Shown here piece after piece: positions 1 to 7,432 of a stretch of 64,000 nucleotides of DNA (position 1 is its first letter; every line of letters begins with the position of its first letter). The notes beneath the pieces are model-generated. The model did no database searches. It saw nothing but the letters and a program-made list of their open reading frames with translations, and was not told where the DNA came from. A program made the position numbers and the translations under genes. This DNA is from Segniliparus sp051660745 (GTDB taxonomy: Bacteria; Actinomycetota; Actinomycetes; Mycobacteriales; Mycobacteriaceae), in the NCBI RefSeq assembly GCF_051660745.1, contig NZ_JBOFQF010000031.1, forward strand, positions 53,100-117,099, read 5' to 3'.

Positions 1-407
1 AATGTGCTCTCCAAATAGCGGTTTCGAAGCTGAATCTTCAACGGTGCTCGATCTGCACGCATGCGGCGCGATCGTTCGCAGCTGTGCTCATACGCAGAAA
101 TAATAGGTTCGGCGACCAGCGCGGAATCCCCGTGCCAGGCAGCTGGTCAGCTAGGGAGTGTTTCCCGAAAACCTGGCACGGCGGAGAAGGAGGAGCGCGC
201 GCGACATCTTCTCCACTATATCCGAACCGGCTTCGAGCCCCTAATCCAGGCCGGGCGGAGCGGCAGCAGGCCAGACGGCAACGATGTGACGTCTCTCTCA
301 TAACAAGGCCCGCACCCCGGAAGAAAACCTGCGTAAACCACGTTTACACTCATGTAACCTCCAGGTAAACAACCACGGGAGGGGTATCGGGTTATGGAGG
401 TAGAGGC
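1..407. other. Gene-free left end with two adjacent inverted repeats
   Basis: I see no convincing gene here; short frames on both strands lack ribosome-binding sites and family motifs. Two inverted repeats stand side by side. GTGCCAGG (132-139) pairs with CCTGGCAC (172-179), enclosing a nested GGGA/TCCC hairpin, and GGAGAAG (183-189) pairs with CTTCTCC (208-214). They could be a terminator or RNA structure of a gene left of the window. The right part holds the upstream region of the esterase genes, with GGAGG at 396-400 before the ATG at 408. Confidence 0.5.
333..347. promoter_or_regulatory. GTAAAC-CAC-GTTTAC palindrome, candidate operator
   Basis: A perfect 6-3-6 inverted repeat (GTAAAC at 333-338, GTTTAC at 342-347) lies about 60 bp before the first esterase. 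A third GTAAAC half-site follows at 365-370. Symmetry and position suit a repressor site; the regulator is unknown and not in this window's left end. Confidence 0.45.
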
Positions 408-1517
408 ATGACAATAGCGGTTCCAGAAAGGCCTCGTGGGCAGCACAAAGCCCAACCGGGCGGGCACAGCGCCCAACCGAACGGACACCCCGTCTCGATA
501 CTCGGGCAAGGCGCCAGGAGCAGCGTCCCCGGCGCGCCAGGCGCGGCGGCGCTGGACAGGTTCGGCCCGCCGACCCTTCCGGCCTCGGCCGTCGCCGGGG
601 CCACGCGAGTCGCGGTCAAGCCGGTGCTCAGCCTCGCGGCGGGCATCGCCGAGCTGACCTGGGGCCGCTCGCGCAAGCTCGCCAAGCTCGGCTGGCCGCT
701 GTGGATGATCGACCAGGCCGCAGACATGCTGTTGCCGCCCGCGAGGGGCGTGCGCCGGACCAGCCTGCGGCTGCGCGGGGTGCCGGTGGAGCTCGAAACC
801 GCCGAACGGCGCAAGAAGGGGCATGCCGGGCCCGACATCTTGTTCTTCCACGGCGGCGGGTTCATCCTCGGCGGCTTCGGCACGCACCGCAGGCTGGGCG
901 GCGCGCTCGCCAAAACCATCGGCGGCGACTGTTACCTGGTCAAATACCGCAAGCTCCCACAAGTCTCCTTCTCCGAGCTGCGCGCCGACGGGCTCGCCGC
1001 GTACCAAGGCCTCCTGGACCGGGGCGCGGACCCTTCGCGGGTGATCGTCATGGGCGACTCGGCGGGCGGGTACCTCGCCCTCGCGACCGTGCAGGCCGCG
1101 CGTGACGCGGGCCTGCCCGCGCCCGCGGGCCTGGTGCTGCTCTCGCCGTGGCTGGACTTCGACGAGCGCAGGCTGGTGCGCGACGGCGCCCGCGATCCCT
1201 TCATCCCGAGCCAATGGCCCGTGCTCATCGCGCGGACGCTGGTCCTCGCGGGCGAGCCGGACCAGGCGCACAGCCCGATCGACCGCCAGCTCGACGATCT
1301 CCCCCCGACGCTGATCCAGGTCGGCTCCTCCGAGTTCCTCTACCCCGACTCCGCCCGGCTGGCGGACGCACTCGCGAAAGCGGGGGTCGACGTCCGGATG
1401 CAGGTCTGGGAGGGGCAGATCCACGATTTCCAGATGACCGCCGACGTGAACCCCGACGCCCGCGCCGCCATCAAGCAGATCTCGGCCTTCGCCCACGAGG
1501 TCGCGGCGGCGACATAG
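408..1517 (+). CDS. HSL-family alpha/beta hydrolase (esterase/lipase), paralog 1
   Basis: 369 aa carboxylester hydrolase of the hormone-sensitive-lipase type. The oxyanion motif HGGGF is near residues 148-152, the nucleophile elbow GDSAGG puts the serine at about 218, and the Asp and His of the triad are probably in the YPDS and QIHDFQ stretches. The first 60 residues are Pro/Gly/Ala-rich and not conserved in its two downstream paralogs. The ATG start has GGAGG 7 nt upstream. It heads a run of three related genes, which suggests duplication and one transcript for acyl-ester turnover. The natural substrate cannot be read from sequence. Confidence 0.9.
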   Translation: MTIAVPERPRGQHKAQPGGHSAQPNGHPVSILGQGARSSVPGAPGAAALDRFGPPTLPASAVAGATRVAVKPVLSLAAGIAELTWGRSRKLAKLGWPLWMIDQAADMLLPPARGVRRTSLRLRGVPVELETAERRKKGHAGPDILFFHGGGFILGGFGTHRRLGGALAKTIGGDCYLVKYRKLPQVSFSELRADGLAAYQGLLDRGADPSRVIVMGDSAGGYLALATVQAARDAGLPAPAGLVLLSPWLDFDERRLVRDGARDPFIPSQWPVLIARTLVLAGEPDQAHSPIDRQLDDLPPTLIQVGSSEFLYPDSARLADALAKAGVDVRMQVWEGQIHDFQMTADVNPDARAAIKQISAFAHEVAAAT

Positions 1518-1567
1518 GGGGACGCCTGCGCGCGCCGGACTGTGAGCTATCGCATAATATCGACGTC

Positions 1568-2590
1568 GTGAGCAGCGAGCAACCCTTCGCCGAACGACTC
1601 GGCACCGAGCGATTCACCTCGCCGAGCTGGGCCGCGAGGGTCGAGAACGCCATCGGCCTCCTGGTCGTCAAGCCGTTCATCTGGGCCTCGGCCTTTGCCG
1701 CCGACCTCTTGCGCGAATGGGCCCCCGCGCCGCTGAGCACGATCTCCCCGCACCCGATCTGGCGGCGCGCGGGCAACGGCCTGACCCGCCTGACGCTTTC
1801 CGCGCCCGAGGGCGTCGCCGTCAGCCGGGCGAAGATCCGGGGCGTCGACGTGGAACGGCTCGCCCCGAAGGCGCGCGCCGAAGCCGTCGTCCTCTATTTC
1901 CACGGCGGCGGCTTCGTCATCGGCGGCCCGTCCTCGCACCGGCTGCTGACCGGGCGCCTCGCCCTCGAATCGGGCGCGACCGTCCTCGTCCCCGACTACC
2001 GCAAACCTCCCCAGACCCCGTTCACCAGGATCGTCGACGACTGCCTCGCCGTCTACCGCCAGCTCCTCGCGGACGGGACCGACCCGAGGAGGATCGTCTT
2101 CGCGGGCGACTCGGCGGGCGGATACCTGACCGTCGCCGTCGCGCAGGCGGCGCGGGCCGCCGGGCTGCCGCTCCCCGCCGGGCTCGTCCCGCTCGCCCCC
2201 TGGCTCGACCTGCGCAAGGCGATCAATCCCGTCGGGACACGCACGGAGTACCTCATTCCCTTGCGCTGGACGAAGAGCGTCGTGGCCCAGCTCGTCGCGC
2301 CGCACGGACCGGAGGCGCTCGCCAGCCCGACCGACCGCGACCTCGCCGGGCTGCCGCCGACGCTGGTCCAAGTCAGCTCGGCGGAAGTCCTGTACCCGGA
2401 GGCCGTCCGGCTCGCGGAAGCCCTCGCGGCGGCGGCGGTCCCGGTGCGGCTGCAGGTGTGGGACGGCGTGATGCACGTCTTCCAGCTCGCGGGCGGCCTC
2501 GTGCCGGAGTCGCGGCAGGCGATCGCCAGCATCGCCGAGTTCGTCCGGACCACGACCGCCCCTGCCCAGAAAGCGAGCGCCCATGCCTGA
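1568..2590 (+). CDS. HSL-family alpha/beta hydrolase, paralog 2
   Basis: 340 aa from a GTG start; the open frame extends further upstream, but only as a shadow of paralog 1. HGGGF is at about 112-116 and GDSAGG near 180-185, giving Ser182. It shares long stretches with its neighbours, such as the PDYRKPPQTPF and AVYRQLLADG blocks. It starts 50 bp after paralog 1 and overlaps the start of paralog 3 by 8 bp, so translation is probably coupled. The function is ester hydrolysis with an unknown substrate. The start codon is the least certain point, because no strong ribosome-binding site is visible. Confidence 0.88.
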   Translation: MSSEQPFAERLGTERFTSPSWAARVENAIGLLVVKPFIWASAFAADLLREWAPAPLSTISPHPIWRRAGNGLTRLTLSAPEGVAVSRAKIRGVDVERLAPKARAEAVVLYFHGGGFVIGGPSSHRLLTGRLALESGATVLVPDYRKPPQTPFTRIVDDCLAVYRQLLADGTDPRRIVFAGDSAGGYLTVAVAQAARAAGLPLPAGLVPLAPWLDLRKAINPVGTRTEYLIPLRWTKSVVAQLVAPHGPEALASPTDRDLAGLPPTLVQVSSAEVLYPEAVRLAEALAAAAVPVRLQVWDGVMHVFQLAGGLVPESRQAIASIAEFVRTTTAPAQKASAHA

Positions 2591-3596
2591 GGCCAACCCC
2601 CGCGTCGAACGATTCGGGCCGCCGAGCGGACCGGCGAAGCTCATCGGCCTCGTGCTGCGCCGTGGCCTGAAACCCCTCTCCTCACTGGGCCTTGCGTTCC
2701 TAGTCTTTCTCGAAGAATGGACCCCCCTCGGGAAACGGGCGCAGCTGTGGCACGCACCCGTGCGCCGCGCGCTCAACGTGGCCGTGTCGCGGACGCCCGC
2801 GCCGAGAGGCGTGTCCTGGTCGAAGCTCGTCCTGAGCGGAGTCCCGGTGGAGCGAAGCGCGCCGAACCCGCAGAGCGACACGGCCGTGCTGTACCTCCAC
2901 GGCGGCGCGTTCGTCGTCTGCGGCCCCGGGACGCACCGCAGGCTCGCCGGGACGCTCGCCCAAGACTCCGGGGCGACCGTCTTCTCCATCGACTACCGGA
3001 TGCCGCCGCAGATCCCGTTCACCGAGATCACGGGCGACTGCCTCGCCGTCTACCGCCAGCTCCTCGCGGACGGCTACGCGCCGGGGCGGATCGTCGTCGC
3101 GGGCGACTCCGCAGGCGGCTACCTGACCATCGCCACCGCCCAGGCCATCCGCGCGGCCGGACTCCCCCTCCCCGCCGGGCTCGTGGCCATCGCCCCCTGG
3201 CTCAACCTGCGCCGATCGCTGCGCGGAGAGCGGGTCGCGAGCGAAGCGCTGATCCCGTGGCGGCAGCTGCAACTCGTCGTCCAGCAGTTCGTCGCCCCGC
3301 TCGGGCCCGAGGCTCTCGCAAATCCCGCCGACCGGGATCTTGCCGGGCTGCCGCCGGTCTTGGTCCAGGCCAGCTCGACAGAGCTCCTCTTCCCCGACGC
3401 CCAGCATCTCGCGGCCAAACTGGCCGAGGCTGGCGTGCCGACGACGTTCGAAGTCTGGGAAGGGCAGATCCACGTTTTCCAGGTCGCCGTCGACATCAAC
3501 CCCGACGCCCGGCGGGCGGTCCGCAACGCCGCCGAGTTCGTGCGCCGCACGACCGGGGCCGCCGTCCCCTCCGCGCAACCGGAAACCGCGCGCTAA
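2583..3596 (+). CDS. HSL-family alpha/beta hydrolase, paralog 3
   Basis: 337 aa, the last of three tandem paralogs. The ATG sits inside the 3' end of paralog 2 (8-bp overlap). The oxyanion motif is HGGAF (about 106-110) rather than HGGGF, a variation tolerated in the family. The nucleophile lies in GDSAGG at about Ser176, and the C-terminal QIHVFQ block supplies the likely catalytic His. There is no signal peptide or clear membrane span, although residues 30-45 are hydrophobic as in the paralogs. I infer a cytoplasmic or membrane-associated esterase. Confidence 0.88.
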   Translation: MPEANPRVERFGPPSGPAKLIGLVLRRGLKPLSSLGLAFLVFLEEWTPLGKRAQLWHAPVRRALNVAVSRTPAPRGVSWSKLVLSGVPVERSAPNPQSDTAVLYLHGGAFVVCGPGTHRRLAGTLAQDSGATVFSIDYRMPPQIPFTEITGDCLAVYRQLLADGYAPGRIVVAGDSAGGYLTIATAQAIRAAGLPLPAGLVAIAPWLNLRRSLRGERVASEALIPWRQLQLVVQQFVAPLGPEALANPADRDLAGLPPVLVQASSTELLFPDAQHLAAKLAEAGVPTTFEVWEGQIHVFQVAVDINPDARRAVRNAAEFVRRTTGAAVPSAQPETAR

Positions 3597-3617
3597 AGCA
3601 TGCCTCGATCCGCATAC

Positions 3618-3646
3618 TTGTCCTTCATATAGTCGTATGCTAATTT
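3618..3646 (+). promoter_or_regulatory. Promoter and shared TTCATATA-NN-CGTAT motif before the His-rich gene
   Basis: TTGTCC (3618-3623), a 17-bp spacer and TAATTT (3641-3646) form a plausible promoter. TTCATATA followed by two bases and CGTAT (3624-3638) recurs with identical spacing at 36176-36190, before the zinc-ribbon gene. GCATAC (3612-3617) and GTATGC (3635-3640) also form an inverted repeat. Confidence 0.4.
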
Positions 3647-3688
3647 ATGCACGTAATTGTTCCGACTCAACGATGAGAGGAAGCGACC

Positions 3689-3838
3689 ATGAGCGCTCCG
3701 CATGATGTCCACACCGAGCACGAGCACCTCCACGGCCCGGATTGCGGCCACGAGACCGTCGAGCACGACGGCCACGTCGACTACCTGCACGACGGCCATC
3801 GCCACCACCCCCACGGCGACCATTACGACGAGCACTAA
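3689..3838 (+). CDS. His-rich metal-binding mini-protein
   Basis: 49 aa from ATG; the upstream GAGAGGAAG serves as ribosome-binding site. About a quarter of the residues are His, in HDVHTEHEHLHG, GHVDYLHDGHRHH and HGDHYDEH clusters, with one Cys and many acidic residues. That composition points to binding Zn, Ni, Co or Cu. Small proteins of this kind occur in actinobacteria near metal transport or metal regulators. None is adjacent here, so buffering or a metallochaperone role is inference. It converges on the nitroreductase gene, with stop codons 7 bp apart. Confidence 0.7.
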   Translation: MSAPHDVHTEHEHLHGPDCGHETVEHDGHVDYLHDGHRHHPHGDHYDEH

Positions 3839-3844
3839 AGAGAA

Positions 3845-4447
3845 CTAGAAGCGCTCGCCCCATTTTCCGGCGAACGCCACGTCCGACAGCGGCAGGCGCT
3901 TGCGCGGCGCGTTCTCCTTGGCCACAAGCCCTGGATCCGCGCCCGCGAGCCCTGCCCCGTCGAAGCCGACCGCGACCACGGCCCATGGCTCGAATCCTGC
4001 CGGGAAGCCGAAAACCGCTTTCGCGACCGCCTTGTCGAATCCGGCCATCGGGTGCGCGACCAACCCGTCCGCGACCGCCTGGAGAATGAACTGGCCGAGC
4101 GCGAGGCCGAGGTCCACCGGAGCGTACGCGATTTCGTCGGGATCGCCCGCAGCAGTCGCGGCGAACAGCACCAATGCTCCCGCCGCAGGCGCCCAAGACT
4201 GATTACCCCGGCTCAAAAGCCCTCGGAGCTTCCCGAACGTCTCATCCGGCCCGTCTGGACCGCGCAGTCCGACGATGAATCGCACCGGCTGGCGCTTGCC
4301 CCAGGTCGGGGCCCATCTCGCGGCTTCGAGGAGCGTCGTCACCTGGTCGCGTCCCACGAGCCCGGCAGGGTCGAGCAAACGCCCGGAGCGCCTCGCCGCG
4401 ATCATCGGATGCAGCCGCGCCGCAGCCTCCGCGAAGTCGTCCGCCAT
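3845..4447 (-). CDS. Nitroreductase-family FMN oxidoreductase
   Basis: 200 aa, the size of a single-domain nitroreductase. The N-terminal RRSGR block (residues 19-23) and the ARWAPTWGKRQP segment match the FMN-phosphate and quinone/nitro-substrate site of the family. The C-terminal half carries the usual helix with LGLALGQFILQAVADGL. It should reduce nitro compounds, quinones or flavin with NAD(P)H in the cytoplasm. It lies 9 bp after the PH-like membrane protein gene and is probably the last gene of the riboflavin transcription unit, which supplies its cofactor precursor. The exact substrate is unknown. Confidence 0.85.
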   Translation of the reverse strand: MADDFAEAAARLHPMIAARRSGRLLDPAGLVGRDQVTTLLEAARWAPTWGKRQPVRFIVGLRGPDGPDETFGKLRGLLSRGNQSWAPAAGALVLFAATAAGDPDEIAYAPVDLGLALGQFILQAVADGLVAHPMAGFDKAVAKAVFGFPAGFEPWAVVAVGFDGAGLAGADPGLVAKENAPRKRLPLSDVAFAGKWGERF

Positions 4448-4456
4448 ATGTCGAGC

Positions 4457-4984
4457 CTACTGGCTCGCCGAGCCTATGTGTTGGTCCACCTCGGCCCGCA
4501 GCGCGCGAATCGAGTCCAACGCGTATTGCCCGTCGATCGCGGAGATCGCCATCGTGGGGACGAACTCGTCGTCCGGGATGTCCACCCTCGCCCACGGCGA
4601 GGACTCCGGGAACGAGACAGAGACGACCTGCCCCCAAGGAACCAGCTTCTCGGCGAAGAGGTTGCGCACGCCCAACCCCTCGTCGAGCACCCGGAGCCTC
4701 GGCCGGGCGAACAGCAGGGCGAGCCCGCCGAAGATCAGTCCGAGCAGCACCAACGCCACCTGGTCGGACACCCGGAAATACACCCCGGTCGCCGCAATCC
4801 GCAGCAGCACGCCGATAGTCGTGTGGATCGCCACGAGGATCACCGCGACGATCCACGCGTACACACGCATTTTCCTCGGCCGAATGACCAACGGCTGGCT
4901 CAGGCGGCGATCTCCGGCGTTATCGGCTCCTCGTGTACCCATTCCGCCTCCGTACACGTCGTCGCCTGCTGTCTTGGATCTCAT
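4457..4984 (-). CDS. PH-like membrane protein downstream of ribH (Rv1417-like), N-terminus from a palindromic element
   Basis: 175 aa with two hydrophobic segments (about residues 41-64 and 73-92), followed by a small PH-like domain with the LVPWGQVVSVSFPE strand pair. Mycobacteria carry a membrane protein of this type directly after ribH, so context supports the assignment; its function is unknown. The ATG at 4984 and roughly the first 28 codons lie inside repeat copy A. A second in-frame ATG at 4942, also in the element, has GGAGG 4 nt upstream and may be the real start. The conserved part begins only after the repeat, so the original N-terminus was probably replaced. Confidence 0.7.
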   Translation of the reverse strand: MRSKTAGDDVYGGGMGTRGADNAGDRRLSQPLVIRPRKMRVYAWIVAVILVAIHTTIGVLLRIAATGVYFRVSDQVALVLLGLIFGGLALLFARPRLRVLDEGLGVRNLFAEKLVPWGQVVSVSFPESSPWARVDIPDDEFVPTMAISAIDGQYALDSIRALRAEVDQHIGSASQ

Positions 4985-5001
4985 CCGCCTGATCCCAGCC
5001 G
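4892..5001 (-). repeat. Dispersed palindromic element, copy A
   Basis: 110 bp, read on the minus strand. The outer stem CGGCTGG/CCAGCCG and inner stem CAGGCGG/CCGCCTG are separated by short bulges (GAT and AG). A central hairpin has CGTGTAC paired with GTACACG. The core matches copies at 29785, 48793, 58548 and 63055; shared words include GAGGAGCCGATAACGCC. It lies between the ribH stop and the PH-like gene and supplies that gene's first codons. Confidence 0.8.
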
Positions 5002-5014
5002 GGAAATACTGTGC

Positions 5015-5494
5015 TCATGCCGAACGCAGCCGCCGCAACGCGAGCGCCGTGTTGATCGCCGCAGCGGCGGCCTCCCCGCCCTTGTCCTCCGCAGAATCCG
5101 GCAGTCCGGCGCGGTCCACCGCCTGCTCGCGGTTCTCGGTGGTCAGGACTCCGTGGGTGATCGGCGTGCGGGAGTCGAGGCTCGCGCGCAAAAGCCCCTG
5201 CGCCACCGTCTGCCACACGTAGTCGAAGTGGGCCGTGTCGCCGCGCACGACGACGCCGAGCGCGACGACCGCGTCGTTGCTCTCGGCCAGCTCCTGCGCG
5301 AGGATCGGGAGCTCCAATGCGCCAGCGGCCCGGACCACCTCCGTCTTCACCTGCGCCCGATCGGCCACCCGCAACGCGCCCGCAAGGAGCGCCTCCACGA
5401 TGTCCGCGTGCCAATCCGACGCGACGATCCCGATGGTGAGCCCGGACGCGTCGCCGCTCAAGGCCAGCCCCGGCGCGTGCTCGCCCGCGCTCAC
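5015..5494 (-). CDS. ribH: 6,7-dimethyl-8-ribityllumazine synthase
   Basis: 159 aa, the usual size. It condenses 5-amino-6-ribitylaminouracil with 3,4-dihydroxy-2-butanone 4-phosphate. Family blocks visible are IVASDWHADIVEALLAGA, VVRAAGALELPILAQ, the LGVVVRGDTAHFDYV phosphate/substrate loop (with the catalytic His) and the THGVLTTEN strand. The start is GTG, overlapping the ribBA stop by 4 bp (GTGA), so translation is coupled. The enzyme normally forms pentamers or icosahedral shells in the cytoplasm. It is the penultimate enzyme of riboflavin synthesis. Confidence 0.97.
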   Translation of the reverse strand: MSAGEHAPGLALSGDASGLTIGIVASDWHADIVEALLAGALRVADRAQVKTEVVRAAGALELPILAQELAESNDAVVALGVVVRGDTAHFDYVWQTVAQGLLRASLDSRTPITHGVLTTENREQAVDRAGLPDSAEDKGGEAAAAAINTALALRRLRSA

Positions 5495-6750
5495 GCCAGC
5501 CCTTCGTTCAACAAGGCCTCAGCCTGCACCGCTTCTTCCAAACCGTGCAGCTCATGGCCCATCCGGTCGCGTTTGGTCTGCAAGTAGCGCAAGTTCTCCG
5601 CGTTCGCCCGCATCGGCATCGGCACCCGGTCGTGGATCGTGAGCCCGTAGCCGTCCAAGCCGACCCGTTTGGCCGGGTTGTTCGTGAGCAGCCGCATCGA
5701 GCGGATGCCCAAGTCCACGAGGATCTGCGCCCCGACCCCGTAGTCGCGGGCGTCGGCGGGCAGGCCGAGCTGCAAGTTCGCGTCCACCGTGTCGGCGCCT
5801 TCGTCCTGCAGCTCGTACGCCCGGAGCTTCGCGAGCAGGCCGATGCCTCGGCCCTCGTGCCCGCGCATGTACAGCACAACGCCCCTGCCCTCTTTGGCGA
5901 CGATCTCCATCGCCGCGTCGAGCTGCGGGCCGCAGTCGCATCGCAAGCTGCCGAACACATCGCCGGTCAGACACTCCGAATGCACGCGGACCAGCACGTC
6001 CTCCCCGTCCGTGATGTCGCCGTAGACCATCGCCACATGCTCGGCCTCCTCGTACGCGCAGGAGTAGCCGAGCGCGCGGAACACCCCGTGCCGGGTCGGA
6101 AGCCTCGCCTCCGCCTCACGGCGCACATGCTTCTCGTAGCGCCTGCGGTAGCGGATCAAGTCCGCGATCGACACGCGGGCGAGGTCGTGCTCCTCGGCGA
6201 AGACCCTGAGCTCGTCGCCCTTGGCCATCTGCTCCTCGTCCTTGGTGCTCACGATCTCGCAGATCACCCCGGTGGGGCGCAGCCCGGCGAGCCTGGCAAG
6301 GTCCACGGCGGCCTCGGTGTGCCCCGGCCTGCGCAGCACGCCGCCCGGCTTCGCGCGCAGCGGCACCATATGCCCAGGCCTGGTGAGGTCGGAAGCATTC
6401 GTGCCAGGGTCGGCGAGGAGCCGGATCGTGTGGGCGCGGTCGCGAGCGGAAATGCCCGTCCCGATCCCCTCCTTCGCGTCCACGGTCACCGTGTAGGCCG
6501 TGCCCCGGCGGTCTTGGTTCACCCGGTACATCGGCGGGAGGTCGAGCCGGTCGCAGTCCTCTTCCTCCATCGGCACGCAGAGGTAGCCGGAGGTGTGGCG
6601 GATCATGAACGCGACCAGCTCCGGGGTTGCTTTCTCGGCCGCGAACGTGAGGTCGCCCTCGTTCTCCCGGTCCTCGTCGTCCACCACCACGACCGCTTTG
6701 CCGTCGGCGATGTCTTTGATCGCCCGCTCGATGCTGTCGAAACCGCTCAT
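5491..6750 (-). CDS. ribBA: Bifunctional DHBP synthase / GTP cyclohydrolase II
   Basis: 419 aa fusion. Residues 1 to about 205 are 3,4-dihydroxy-2-butanone-4-phosphate synthase (DDEDRENEGDL metal/acid motif, RPGHMVPLRAKPGGVL, RRPGHTEAAVDL). The rest is GTP cyclohydrolase II, with the zinc cysteines in SECLTGDVFGSLRCDCG and the RGHEGRGIGL loop. It therefore starts both arms of riboflavin synthesis, from ribulose 5-phosphate and GTP. It overlaps ribE upstream and ribH downstream by 4 bp each, a tightly coupled operon. Confidence 0.97.
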   Translation of the reverse strand: MSGFDSIERAIKDIADGKAVVVVDDEDRENEGDLTFAAEKATPELVAFMIRHTSGYLCVPMEEEDCDRLDLPPMYRVNQDRRGTAYTVTVDAKEGIGTGISARDRAHTIRLLADPGTNASDLTRPGHMVPLRAKPGGVLRRPGHTEAAVDLARLAGLRPTGVICEIVSTKDEEQMAKGDELRVFAEEHDLARVSIADLIRYRRRYEKHVRREAEARLPTRHGVFRALGYSCAYEEAEHVAMVYGDITDGEDVLVRVHSECLTGDVFGSLRCDCGPQLDAAMEIVAKEGRGVVLYMRGHEGRGIGLLAKLRAYELQDEGADTVDANLQLGLPADARDYGVGAQILVDLGIRSMRLLTNNPAKRVGLDGYGLTIHDRVPMPMRANAENLRYLQTKRDRMGHELHGLEEAVQAEALLNEGLA

Positions 6751-7373
6751 CGGTCCACCCCCGAGGTCAGCCTCTCCACATATTTCGCGATCACATCAAC
6801 CTCCAGGTTCACCACGTCGCCGACTGCGTGACGACCGAGCGTGGTCGCCCGAAGTGTTTCGGGGATGAGCGACACTTCGAAGAACGCCACAGCGCCGTTC
6901 TCTGTTCCCGCCGCCTTGCCGACTGCGCTCACGGTGAGGGAAACCCCGTCCACCGTGATCGAACCTTTGTGGGCGACGTACTTCTCAAGGTCTTCGGGGA
7001 GGCTGATCCGCACCACGTCCCACGACTCCGCCTTGGTTTGGCCGAGCACTCGCCCGATGCCGTCCACATGGCCTTGGACGAGGTGTCCGCCGAGCCGGGC
7101 GCCGAGGGCGAGGGCGCGCTCCAGGTGCACCAGCGAACCGGGCTCGAGCGCGCCGACGCTCGTGTGGCGAAGGGTCTCGCCCATCGCGTCCACCACGAAC
7201 ACGCCTGGTTCGGGCTGGTCGATCACGGTGAGGCACACCCCGTTCACGGCGATGGAATCGCCATGGCGGGCGTCCTCGACCACGCGCTGCGCCTTGATGG
7301 CGAGCTGCGCCGAATCGCCGATCGGTTTGAGCCAGGCCACCTCGCCAAGCTCCTCAACGAGGCCGGTAAACAT
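6747..7373 (-). CDS. ribE: Riboflavin synthase, alpha chain
   Basis: 208 aa from the ATG of MFTGLVEELG, the family's typical N-terminus; the frame is open further upstream but without similarity. Two lumazine-binding barrels are visible: the first contains SIAVNGVCLTVID, the second starts near residue 97 (LGGHLVQGHVDGIG) and contains SITVDGVSLTVSAVG. The enzyme dismutates two dimethylribityllumazines into riboflavin and the pyrimidine that RibH reuses. The stop overlaps the ribBA start (ATGA). It is the first gene of the ribE-ribBA-ribH unit. Confidence 0.96.
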   Translation of the reverse strand: MFTGLVEELGEVAWLKPIGDSAQLAIKAQRVVEDARHGDSIAVNGVCLTVIDQPEPGVFVVDAMGETLRHTSVGALEPGSLVHLERALALGARLGGHLVQGHVDGIGRVLGQTKAESWDVVRISLPEDLEKYVAHKGSITVDGVSLTVSAVGKAAGTENGAVAFFEVSLIPETLRATTLGRHAVGDVVNLEVDVIAKYVERLTSGVDR

Positions 7374-7432
7374 AAGAGCCACGATACCCTTCGAGAAAGA
7401 TCGGTCGAACCACGCCGCCGCGGACTGCCCGC

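Noticed and set aside
216..1496. 426-codon minus-strand frame
   Set aside because: Shadow of the first esterase, no motifs.
1148..1567. Upstream extension of the second esterase
   Set aside because: This part overlaps paralog 1 in another frame and is not similar to hydrolases; the GTG at 1568 fits the family.
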